64,000 nucleotides of DNA from Catenuloplanes niger (GTDB lineage: Bacteria > Actinomycetota > Actinomycetes > Mycobacteriales > Micromonosporaceae), in contig NZ_JAVDYC010000001.1 in assembly GCF_031458255.1 (NCBI RefSeq), forward strand, positions 9,286,501 to 9,350,500, read 5' to 3'. The notes beneath the pieces are model-generated. The model had not been told where the DNA came from. It did not search any database and saw nothing but the letters and a program-made list of their open reading frames with translations. Positions 15,551 to 23,676 of the stretch are shown in pieces; within the stretch, counting starts at the first letter, position 1; each line of letters starts with the position of its first letter. Both the position numbers and the translations under genes were made by a program.

Positions 15551-17478
15551 GGGGCTCCTCCAGCGGTCGAAGCGGGGGCGGCGGGGGGCTTTGCGGCGGT
15601 CTTCACGGCGGCGCTGGCGGACGCGGGCGCCAGGCCGCGGGTCTTCACGAGCACCTCGTCGACCTGCTTGACGCGGGCGCGGAGCGCGTCCCGTTCGGCG
15701 GTCAGCGCGGCCTTCTTCTTCGCGCGGGTCGCCTTGTCCGTGGCGAGCGCCTGGTCGATCTTGCCGATGTGGTCGTCGAGTTCCTTCAGGCGGCGCTCGA
15801 TCGCGTCGTCCAGCGCGAGCGTCAACGCGTACTGCAGGTCGGTGAAGCGGTGCGCGACCTCGTCGGTGAGCGCGGCCCGGGACTCGCCGATCACCTCGCG
15901 CAGCCACACCTTGGCCTGCTGCCGGTCACCGGCGACGCGCCGCTTGTAGAGGATGAACGCGCCCGCGGCCAGGCCGATACCGACGCCGACGACCGGCAAC
16001 AGCAGGCCACCGCCGACGATCGCGGTCGCGCCGAGCGCGGACGCGCCGGCCATCGCGCCCCGGCCGGCCATCATCGCGATGCCACCGGCGGAGAGCGCGA
16101 CCATCACGTTGTCCGTACCGGCGTCGCGCTGGGGTTTGGTGTTCAGGGCGTGGCCGAGCTGGGCGTTGAGCCGGCCGAGGACGTGCTGCAGTTCGGCGGG
16201 CGGGAACGCGTGCGACAGCACCTCCTCGCCGACCTGCCGGAACCGGCGTTCCAGGTCCGCGGAGAGTTTCAGCGACACCGCGTGCAGCGCCGCGTCGACG
16301 TTCTGCGGCAGCGCCTCCAGCTCGTTGCGCTTGAACTTGTCGAGCTTGCCGAGGTAGTCCTCCTGCAGTTCGGACAGCGCGGTGCGCAGCCCGCCGGTGG
16401 ACTCGACCCGGGCCCGCTGCACGTGCGTGTTCAGCGCCAGCGACCACTGCCGGGAGTCGGTGCGTTTACGCGCCGCCAGCTGCTGCCGCTGTTCCTTGGC
16501 GCGCGCCGCGTCGGCCGGGTCCGGGTCGGTCGCGGTCATCTGCTCGCCGAGCGCCAGGTCACGGCGGACCATCTCGGAGCGCAGCGCGCGCAGCAGGTTC
16601 GCCCGGTCGAGCAGGCCGCGGCGGCCGGCGACCTGGCGCAGCGCCTTGGCCAGCTCGTCGATGCGGGCCTCCTTGGCCAGCTCGGCCGCGACCTCCGGCG
16701 GCATCTGCGCGGCCGTCTCCGCCAGCCGGGCCGACACCGGGAACCAGGGGGCGTTGCCGAACCGGGGCGCGTGCGTCTTCAGGTGTGCCTTGTCGTCGGC
16801 GAGGATGGTCCGCCAGCCCGGGTACGCGTCCGTCTTGGTCAGCGCGAACATGACGAGGTTGACGCGCTTCGACGCCTGGATGAGGAAGTCGAGTTCGGGC
16901 TGGGACAGCGGCGAGGACGCGTCGACGACGAACAGCAGCGCGGTCGCCTTCTCCGCGGCCGCGAGCGCGACCTCCGCGTGTGCCGGGTCGAGGCCGCCGG
17001 TGCCGGGCGTGTCGATCAGCGTGAGGTGCTGCAGCAACGGCGACGGGTAGCCGATCTGGATCCGGCGCGGCGGGCGGGTGCCCTCGGGCAGCACACCCCC
17101 GGCCGTACCCCAGTTGATCAGCCCGTCGATGCCGATCTCGATCGGGTGTTCCTGGCCGGGCTGCCACGCGCGGGCCTGCGGCGTCGGCGCCTCGGTCATC
17201 TCCAGGTACGCCGAGGTGGAGACCGCGACGTCGACCGGGGACAGGCCGGGCGCGCCGATCAGCGCGTTGACCAGCGAGGACTTGCCGCGCTTGGTCTCAC
17301 CGACGATGACGATCGCGGGCTTGTCCTGCTCGCGGCGGGACAGCTCGTCGAGGTCCGCGGCCGCGTCCGGCTCGACCGACCGCAGGTAGGCCAGCGCACC
17401 GTCGGAGGTCGCGGCGAGCTGCCGGGCGAGCGCCTGCACCGCCTCGGCGCCGGGTTTCGCTGCGGCGGGTGCGGTCAT
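15547..17478 (-). CDS. Dynamin-like GTPase (IniA/DynA-like)
   Basis: 643 residues. G1 is VIVGETKRGKSSLVNAL (about residue 56-72), G3 is LTLIDTPGTGG and G4 is FALTKTD, which together define a large dynamin-type GTPase. A hydrophobic paddle-like stretch (MVALSAGGIAMMAGRGAMAGASALGATAIVGGGLLLPVVGVGIGLAAGAFILY) near residue 460-515 would insert in the membrane, and long helices follow with a coiled-coil-like KKAALTAERDALRARVKQV region. ATG at 17478 overlaps the upstream stop (ATGA). With its neighbour it probably forms a heteromeric membrane-remodelling pair, as IniA/IniC or Streptomyces DynA/DynB do. Confidence 0.92.
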   Translation of the reverse strand: MTAPAAAKPGAEAVQALARQLAATSDGALAYLRSVEPDAAADLDELSRREQDKPAIVIVGETKRGKSSLVNALIGAPGLSPVDVAVSTSAYLEMTEAPTPQARAWQPGQEHPIEIGIDGLINWGTAGGVLPEGTRPPRRIQIGYPSPLLQHLTLIDTPGTGGLDPAHAEVALAAAEKATALLFVVDASSPLSQPELDFLIQASKRVNLVMFALTKTDAYPGWRTILADDKAHLKTHAPRFGNAPWFPVSARLAETAAQMPPEVAAELAKEARIDELAKALRQVAGRRGLLDRANLLRALRSEMVRRDLALGEQMTATDPDPADAARAKEQRQQLAARKRTDSRQWSLALNTHVQRARVESTGGLRTALSELQEDYLGKLDKFKRNELEALPQNVDAALHAVSLKLSADLERRFRQVGEEVLSHAFPPAELQHVLGRLNAQLGHALNTKPQRDAGTDNVMVALSAGGIAMMAGRGAMAGASALGATAIVGGGLLLPVVGVGIGLAAGAFILYKRRVAGDRQQAKVWLREVIGESRAALTDEVAHRFTDLQYALTLALDDAIERRLKELDDHIGKIDQALATDKATRAKKKAALTAERDALRARVKQVDEVLVKTRGLAPASASAAVKTAAKPPAAPASTAGGAP

Positions 17479-19160
17479 CGGTAACCTCCGTGGCCTGGGC
17501 GGAACTGGTGGGGCGGGCCTGGCTGAGGCGCACCGGGGTAGCCGGGAGTGTAGGGGCCGGGCGCTCGCCCGTACCCCGGCGGCGGTGGCGGCTGGTGTTG
17601 CCACGGCGCGGCCGTGGGCGCGGCACCGGAGACCGGGTGGGCCGAGTTCTGGCCGCGGACCTGCTGGGCGAGCAGGAAGAAGCCGCGGTGCGCGACCTGG
17701 GCGACGCGGGCCTGCGCGGGGCTGGCGCCGGCGACCGCGAAGACCCGCCACCGGTTCGCGGCGGCCAGCGCGGCCTGGGCCAGCTGCTCCACGCCCGCCT
17801 GCGGCATCTCCAGGATCCAGGCCGCGTCCGTGGTCAGCGCCAGCCGGGTCAGTTCCCGTTCCATCTGCTCGGGCAGCACGACCGCGCCGGAGGTGACGGA
17901 CTGGGCCGCCTCCAGCAGCCGCAGCCGGTGGTACTCCGGCTGCTGCAGCACCCGCTCGATCGCGTCGCGGAGCAGCTCCCGGTCCTGCTGGGCGGCGGCG
18001 TGCCCGGCCAGCCGCTCCAGGCTGGACAGCGCCCAGGCCGCCTTGATCGCGTCGGTACGCCAGCGGAACGCCTGGTCGAGGGTGTTGCGCAGCCGGGCGA
18101 AACCGGACGCCTGCAGCAGCAGCCGGACCAGCTCGCCGGAGCCGAGCTCGGGCTTGTTCGCGAACTGCGCGAGCGCGAAGCCGATGCCGTACAGGTCGAG
18201 CAGGCTCAGCAGCCGCTCGCGCTGCGCCTTCGACACCGGGCAGTCCCGGTTGACGAACAGGTCGACCGAGGCCATCAGCACCATGCGCTCGGTCTGCGAC
18301 AACCCGGCGAGGGTGCGCAGCGCCTCGCAGTCGGCCGCGGTCAGCCGGCCCGCCTCGGTCGTCTCCGCGAGCAGGCCGGCGATCGGCACCACCTCGGAGA
18401 CGACCCGGCGCAGCACCCCGGCCTGGTCGGAGGCGAGCGGCCCGGCGACCGGCCACGGGTCCGCGCCGCCCGCGACCAGCTTGTCGACCTTGTTGAACAG
18501 GCCGATCGAGTTGATCGGGTTGCCGGACAGCCGCGCGGAGACGGACTGGAACGTCGACAGCGCCGCGATGTCGTCCGCGCGGACCGCCTGGGTGAACACG
18601 TAGAGGACCGCCTCGGCGCCGGAGACCGCGGCGACCGAGTCGTCGTCCAGGTCGTCGTCGAGCGGCGCGTCCGGTGTCGCCTGATCGGGTGTCAGGTAGT
18701 TGGCCGACGCAGCCGAGATCGACTGGTTCGTCGACGACAGACCGGGCGTGTCGACCACGGTCAGGTCACGCAGCCGGTCGCTGGTCAGCGTCACGTCCAC
18801 GAACGCGATGTCCTCGCGCGGCACGCCGAGCTGCATCGGGATCATGCCCGACTCCTCCAGCGGGCGCGACACGCGCGAACCGTCCCGGCGGACCACGTCC
18901 AGCCGGTCGGCGGTGCCGTAGCGGAACTGGGTGACCACGCGCGTGCACTCGCCGACCGCGGTCGGCGCGACCCGGCGGCCGACGAGCGCGTTCACGAGTG
19001 TCGACTTTCCGGCCTTCAGCCGGCCGGCGACCGCGACCCGCAGCGCCTCGTCGAGGCGGCGCCGGACGGCGAGCACCTGCTGCGCGCTGACCGGCGACAG
19101 ACGCGGGCCGACCTCGTCACACAGCGCGGCGACCCGGTTGGTCAGGGGACCTTGCACCAC
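17475..19160 (-). CDS. Dynamin-like GTPase (IniC/DynB-like)
   Basis: 561 residues, starting at one of two adjacent GTG codons (19160/19157). G1 VAVAGRLKAGKSTLVNALVG (about residue 42-61), G3 LTVVDTPGLSS and G4 GLFNKVDKL are clear. The insertion LTPDQATPDAPLDDDLDDDS between G3 and G4 is unusually acidic. The rest is helical, ending in a Pro/Gly/Tyr-rich tail (PPPPPGYGRAPGPYTPGYPG). No strong membrane segment is visible, so membrane contact may depend on the partner GTPase. First gene of the operon, reading away from the divergent AAA/LuxR regulator. Confidence 0.92.
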   Translation of the reverse strand: MVQGPLTNRVAALCDEVGPRLSPVSAQQVLAVRRRLDEALRVAVAGRLKAGKSTLVNALVGRRVAPTAVGECTRVVTQFRYGTADRLDVVRRDGSRVSRPLEESGMIPMQLGVPREDIAFVDVTLTSDRLRDLTVVDTPGLSSTNQSISAASANYLTPDQATPDAPLDDDLDDDSVAAVSGAEAVLYVFTQAVRADDIAALSTFQSVSARLSGNPINSIGLFNKVDKLVAGGADPWPVAGPLASDQAGVLRRVVSEVVPIAGLLAETTEAGRLTAADCEALRTLAGLSQTERMVLMASVDLFVNRDCPVSKAQRERLLSLLDLYGIGFALAQFANKPELGSGELVRLLLQASGFARLRNTLDQAFRWRTDAIKAAWALSSLERLAGHAAAQQDRELLRDAIERVLQQPEYHRLRLLEAAQSVTSGAVVLPEQMERELTRLALTTDAAWILEMPQAGVEQLAQAALAAANRWRVFAVAGASPAQARVAQVAHRGFFLLAQQVRGQNSAHPVSGAAPTAAPWQHQPPPPPGYGRAPGPYTPGYPGAPQPGPPHQFRPGHGGYR

Positions 19161-19388
19161 GATTGGTCAGCCGCCCGTCTTCTCAGCCACAATGGCACTG
19201 TTGCGGCGCATCGCTTGGTCGATCCCTCCCGGCAGAGCGGCGAAGAGCGTCTGTGACACCCTCTAGTTGCGTGGCCCAAGACTATTAGGCCCTACGGTAC
19301 GAATATCCTGCCGGCGCAGGATCCCATGTTCGTGCCACCGTGCAACCGGCAGCATGGGCGGTGGCAGCGAGCTGGTGGGGGAGGACCC
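19161..19388. promoter_or_regulatory. Divergent promoter region with inverted repeat
   Basis: This 228-bp stretch must hold the promoters for the dynamin operon (minus) and the AAA/LuxR regulator (plus). Its strongest internal feature is ATCCTGCCGGCGCAGGAT (19305-19322): 7-bp perfect arms around CGGC, about 65 bp upstream of the regulator's probable TTG start. It is a candidate binding site for the LuxR-type HTH. The flanking CACCCTCTAGTTGC and GACTATTAGG segments are the most AT-rich part and may contain -10 elements. Confidence 0.55.
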
Positions 19389-22133
19389 TTGCACGAAACA
19401 GAGTCAGGCACGCACGTGATGCTGCCACCGGAGGGCCGGGACACGGCCACGGGGACGTCCGAGGTGCTGTCCGGCGCACAGCGCGCGCTGGCCGAACCGG
19501 GCCTCGTGGTGCTCACCGGCGGCCCCGGCGCGGGACGGACCCGGCTGCTCACCCAGCTCGGCGACGCGTTCTCCGGGCCGGTGTTCACCGGTGGCGGTCT
19601 CGCCACGCTGCGCGACGTGCCCGCGTTCGCGCTGACCAGGGCCGTGCGGGTGCGGCTGCCCGGCCAGGACGCGCCGCTGCTGGCCGAGGCCGTGCGGGCC
19701 CGGGTCCGTGGCGGTCTGCTCGTCCTCGACGACCTGCAGTGGGCCGACCCGCTCACGCTGGCCGCGCTGCCACTGATCGCGGCGCACACCCGGGTCGTGG
19801 TCGCGCTGCGCACCCCGCACCGGTTGCCCGGTGCGACGCTCGCCGCGCTCCGCGACGCGGCCGCGGCCTGGCTGCCCCTTCCGCCGCTGACCGGCGCGGA
19901 GGCGGCGGCGCTGGTCGGCCAGGTGGCGCCCGGGCTCGCCCCGGACGCGGTCGCGGCCGTGGTCCGCCAGGCCGGCGGCTCACCGCTGGCCTGCCAGGCG
20001 CTCGCCCGGCACGCGCAGCAGACCGGCACGGTCGACGACACCGTCGACCTGCGGTACGCGATCGCGGGTGCGCTCGCCGACCTGACCCGCCCGGCCCGGA
20101 CCGCGATGGCCGCGCTCGGCCTGCTCGGCCGGCCCGCACCGGCCCGGCTGCTCGGCTCCGGCGCGGCCGAACTCGCCGACAACGGCCTGATCGTGTCGCT
20201 GCCGTCGAGCATCCCGGCCGGTGACCCGGTCGAGTCGATCACCGGAACTCTTTCTGTCGTATCCGCGACAACAGCGCCGACCCGGGCCGACCTCGGCATG
20301 GTCGCGGCCGTCTCGCCGTACGTGGCCGAGGTCGCCGCCGGCATGCTCGACGCGGACGCCCGCACCGGCCTGCACCGGCGCCTCGCCCGGCTGGTCCCGC
20401 CGCGCGAAGCCGTCCGGCACCTGGCCGCGGCCGGTGACACCGGCGAGGCGTACCGGCTGGCGGTCTCCGCGTCCCGGACCACGAGCCGGGCCGGGGAACG
20501 CGCCGAGCTGCTGCTGCTCGCCTGCCGGCTGCCCGGCACGCTGCCGGAGCCGGGCGTGCGCGTCGCCGCGGCCCGCGCCGCGCTCGCCGCCGGCCAGCCC
20601 GCCGCGGCCGCGTCCGTCCTCGCCCCGCTGGAACACACGGTCGCGTCCGACGCCACCGTGGTCGAGGCCATGGTGCTGCGCGCCGAGGCGCTGCTGCAGG
20701 CCGGTGACCTCGACGGTGCCCGGCACAGCGCGGCCGCGGTCCCGGCCGGGCTCGCCCCGGAACTGCTCGCCGCCCGCGACCGGGTGCTGCTGCTGACCGA
20801 CCTCGCCGACGATCCCGCGCTCGCGGTCGGCACGGCCGCGTCCGTGATCGCCCGGCACGGCGAGACCCCGGCGCACACCGGCCTGCGGGCCGCGCTCGCC
20901 GCGGTCGCCGCGGCCCGCCGCGCGTACGGCTGGGAGAACGCGCTCGCCACCGCGACCGCGGCGGCCGGCGACGCCGGGGACGCGCTCACCGCCCGCTGGT
21001 CCGCGTGGGTGCTGGTCGAGACGCTCGCGGCGGACGGCCGGCTGCCGGAGGCCGCGCACCTCGCCCAGGTCGCGGCGCAGGCCTGCCAGGCCGACCTCGC
21101 GTACAGCTGGCAGACCCGGTTCGTCGCGGCCGGCCTGTGGGCGTCCGCGCTGCGCGGGCACGCGGTCACCGCGGTCCCGGCGCAGCCGCAGTCCCGGGTC
21201 GAGCCGGCCATCCCGGCGTTCGGCGCCGGCCTGCCGTCGCCCGGCGTGCCGCCGCGTGGCGTCGCGACCGTCCAGGCGACCGCGTCCGTGCCGGCCGTCG
21301 TCGAACCGGTCCTCGCCGACCTGGTCGTGCACCGGGCCGGGGACCTGATGGACCGGTCGCTGCCCGCGCTCGCCCGCGGCTACGCCGCCGCCGCGGCCGG
21401 ACTGGTCGAGGCGGACGCCGGGCTGCTCGGCGCGGCCCGGGCCCGGCTGGACGCGGCACCGCGCACGCCGGTCGCCGGCTGGGTCGCCGCCGAGGTCGCC
21501 TGGCTCGACGGGCAGCCGGACCGGGCCGCGTCCTGGGACCCGGACACCGACCGGATCCCGCTGCTGTCCGGCCTGCACCGGATCACCGCGCGCTGGGCCG
21601 CCCGGGACGGCGCACCGATCGACGTGGCCGGCCTCGAGTCCGCCGCCGGCGGGCCGACCGCGATCCACCAGACGCTGTCCGCGTTCGCCGCGTCGCCGTC
21701 CGCGGCACCGTCCGCGTTCGCCGCGTCCGCCGCCGCCTGGTCCAGCGTCGTACTCCGCGAACAGGTCCGCTGCCTGCTCGCGCAGGGCCTGCACGAGGAC
21801 GAGTCGGACCTGGCCGTCCGCGCGCTGCTCAACGCCGAGGACCTCGCCGAACGCGCCGGGCTGGTGGTGCTGCGCGGCCGCGCCCAGCGGGCACTGCGCC
21901 AGCACTCGGTGCGCCGCGACATCCGCGGCCCGCGCGCCGGCGACGACCTCACCGCCCGGGAGCAGCAGGTGATGCGGCTGGTCGCGGCCGGTGACCCGAC
22001 CCGCCGGATCGCCGGGCAGCTCGGCGTGTCCGCGGAGACGGTCGAGACGCACATCCGTTCCGCGATGCGCAAACTCGGCGCCCGGACCAGAACCGAAGCG
22101 GCGGTACGCGTCCGAGAGGCGCTGATGTCGTGA
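19389..22133 (+). CDS. AAA/STAND ATPase LuxR-family regulator (IniR-like)
   Basis: 914 residues from a TTG at 19389 with GGGGGAGGA six bases upstream; the in-frame ATG at 19326 lacks a ribosome site. Walker A is LTGGPGAGRTRLL (about residues 42-54), Walker B GLLVLDDLQWAD (about 118-130). A long helical TPR-like middle follows, and the C-terminal 60 residues DLTAREQQVMRLVAAGDPTRRIAGQLGVSAETVETHIRSAMRKLGARTR are a LuxR HTH. This is the LAL/MalT-type layout. It diverges from two dynamin GTPase genes, exactly as iniR (Rv0339c) is placed against iniBAC in mycobacteria, where the regulator responds to free trehalose. Direct homology is not proven here. Confidence 0.85.
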   Translation: MHETESGTHVMLPPEGRDTATGTSEVLSGAQRALAEPGLVVLTGGPGAGRTRLLTQLGDAFSGPVFTGGGLATLRDVPAFALTRAVRVRLPGQDAPLLAEAVRARVRGGLLVLDDLQWADPLTLAALPLIAAHTRVVVALRTPHRLPGATLAALRDAAAAWLPLPPLTGAEAAALVGQVAPGLAPDAVAAVVRQAGGSPLACQALARHAQQTGTVDDTVDLRYAIAGALADLTRPARTAMAALGLLGRPAPARLLGSGAAELADNGLIVSLPSSIPAGDPVESITGTLSVVSATTAPTRADLGMVAAVSPYVAEVAAGMLDADARTGLHRRLARLVPPREAVRHLAAAGDTGEAYRLAVSASRTTSRAGERAELLLLACRLPGTLPEPGVRVAAARAALAAGQPAAAASVLAPLEHTVASDATVVEAMVLRAEALLQAGDLDGARHSAAAVPAGLAPELLAARDRVLLLTDLADDPALAVGTAASVIARHGETPAHTGLRAALAAVAAARRAYGWENALATATAAAGDAGDALTARWSAWVLVETLAADGRLPEAAHLAQVAAQACQADLAYSWQTRFVAAGLWASALRGHAVTAVPAQPQSRVEPAIPAFGAGLPSPGVPPRGVATVQATASVPAVVEPVLADLVVHRAGDLMDRSLPALARGYAAAAAGLVEADAGLLGAARARLDAAPRTPVAGWVAAEVAWLDGQPDRAASWDPDTDRIPLLSGLHRITARWAARDGAPIDVAGLESAAGGPTAIHQTLSAFAASPSAAPSAFAASAAAWSSVVLREQVRCLLAQGLHEDESDLAVRALLNAEDLAERAGLVVLRGRAQRALRQHSVRRDIRGPRAGDDLTAREQQVMRLVAAGDPTRRIAGQLGVSAETVETHIRSAMRKLGARTRTEAAVRVREALMS

Positions 22134-22660
22134 CGTCTCCGGAGACGCCCCGGTACGTGCTGCCGAGCGCCACCGACGCCACGGTGGTGCTGCGCCGGCT
22201 GGCCCGCGACGGCTGGACCACCCGGGAGGGCTTCGCGCTGCCCGAGGCCGGCTGGGACGTCACCGCAGACAACCTCGTGCTGTTCGGCCGCGTCCCCGAC
22301 CTGGACACCGTCCAGCTCGTGGTGCTCGCGGCCGCCCGGGGCGCCGGCGTCATCGCGATCGCGGACGCCGGCGGCGACGTCGGCCGCGCGCTGATCGGCG
22401 ACCTGACCCGCCTCGGCCCGGTCCGCCGCGACACCGACGCGCCGGCCGCCGCACCGGAGACCGGCACGGTCGAGCAGCTCGCCCCGGAGCAGCGCGCGCT
22501 GCTCGACCGGCTGGCCAACGGCGAGACCATCGCGGCGGCCGCCGCGGCCGAGTTCATGTCGCTGCGCACCGCGAACCGGCGGATCGCCGAGGCCCGCAAG
22601 CTCCTCGGCGTCCGCAGCACCCGCGAGGCCGTGATGGCCTACCTGGAGAGCCGGGACTGA
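22130..22660 (+). CDS. Small LuxR-like HTH protein coupled to the AAA regulator
   Basis: 176 residues from a GTG that overlaps the regulator's TGA (GTGA). Residues 1-105 are an unrecognised alpha/beta domain (LVLFGRVPDLDTVQLVVLAAARGAGVIAIADA). The end, LAPEQRALLDRLANGETIAAAAAAEFMSLRTANRRIAEARKLLGVRSTREAV, has the length and pattern of a LuxR/NarL HTH. The N-terminal fold resembles a truncated receiver-like domain, but no phosphoacceptor aspartate motif is visible. Translational coupling suggests a stoichiometric partner of the large regulator. Confidence 0.75.
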   Translation: MTSPETPRYVLPSATDATVVLRRLARDGWTTREGFALPEAGWDVTADNLVLFGRVPDLDTVQLVVLAAARGAGVIAIADAGGDVGRALIGDLTRLGPVRRDTDAPAAAPETGTVEQLAPEQRALLDRLANGETIAAAAAAEFMSLRTANRRIAEARKLLGVRSTREAVMAYLESRD

Positions 22661-22661
22661 C

Positions 22662-23579
22662 CTACACCCCGGCCCCGGCCGGCGGCCGGAGCCGGGCCCG
22701 GCGGGCCTGCCACAGCACCGCGGCGGCGTAGACCGTCACCATCACCATGTCCACCGCCGCGAGCAGCGCACCCGCGTCCGTGGCCGTCTCGTCGACGGCC
22801 AGCGCACCGGCCGCGGCCGCGACCAGCAGCGCCGCCACGTTGCCCACCGCGTGCAGCACGATCGCGGCCTCCAGCCCACCGGTGCGGATCGTCAGCACCG
22901 AGGTCACCACCCCGAAGAAGACCAGGTCGGCCATGCCCCACGGCGTGCCGTAGCCGTGCAGCAGCCCGAACGCGACCGACGACACCGCGATCCCGGGCCA
23001 CGGCGACCGCGTCCACGAGCCGAACGCCTGGAGCAGCCAGCCACGGAACAGGTACTCCTCGCCGGCCGCCTGGAACGGCGTCAGCAGCACGACGACCACG
23101 GCGCCGAGCGCGAACCGCGGCCAGCCCACCCAGGTGAACGCCTCCGCCCCGGACGCGGGCAGCAGCAACAACACCCCGTACATCAACCCCACCGCGGGTA
23201 CGGCCAGCAGCACGCACCGGCCCAGCCAGCGCCACCGCAGCCGGCCCGCCACCGACGACACCGTGCCGGCCGGCCGACGCTGCACCCAGCGCGCCGCCAG
23301 CAGCACCACCGGGATCACCAGGCCCAGCCCGGCCAGGCCCACGGCGAGCTCGGCCTCGTCGCCGAGCGTCGGCCAGCCGAACTCGTCCCGCGGCGCACCC
23401 AGGCCCAGCCCGACGAACCCGGCCACGACGTACGGCCCGAGCGCGGCCACCAGCGCCCCGACGGCCACCAGCAGCGTGCCGGCCAGCGGCCGCCACCAGC
23501 GGTGCCGTGCGGTGCGCGCGAGCCGGTGGTAGGGAACCTGTGCGGCGGCCGTCTCCGGCGCGTCAAGCGTCGTCGTCAT
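22662..23579 (-). CDS. CPBP-family intramembrane metalloprotease
   Basis: 305 residues from the ATG at 23579 (MTTTLDAPETAAAQVPYHRLART). About eight hydrophobic segments. The CAAX-protease/bacteriocin-processing motifs are present: motif 1 AAGEEYLFRGWLLQAF (EExxxR), motif 2 SSVAFGLLHG (FxxxH) and motif 3 IVLHAVGN (HxxxN/D). These are glutamate/histidine intramembrane peptidases, with substrates usually unknown in actinomycetes. The stop lies 1 bp from the convergent HTH gene, and the start is 97 bp from the divergent histidine kinase. Confidence 0.92.
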   Translation of the reverse strand: MTTTLDAPETAAAQVPYHRLARTARHRWWRPLAGTLLVAVGALVAALGPYVVAGFVGLGLGAPRDEFGWPTLGDEAELAVGLAGLGLVIPVVLLAARWVQRRPAGTVSSVAGRLRWRWLGRCVLLAVPAVGLMYGVLLLLPASGAEAFTWVGWPRFALGAVVVVLLTPFQAAGEEYLFRGWLLQAFGSWTRSPWPGIAVSSVAFGLLHGYGTPWGMADLVFFGVVTSVLTIRTGGLEAAIVLHAVGNVAALLVAAAAGALAVDETATDAGALLAAVDMVMVTVYAAAVLWQARRARLRPPAGAGV

Positions 23580-23676
23580 GCCGTCCAGCATTCCGGCGCG
23601 CCGGCCCGGTCTCATCGGCCGTGGACACGAACCCTGTCTCTATCCTCGGGTAGAGAAGCCCATACGATGTGCGGCG

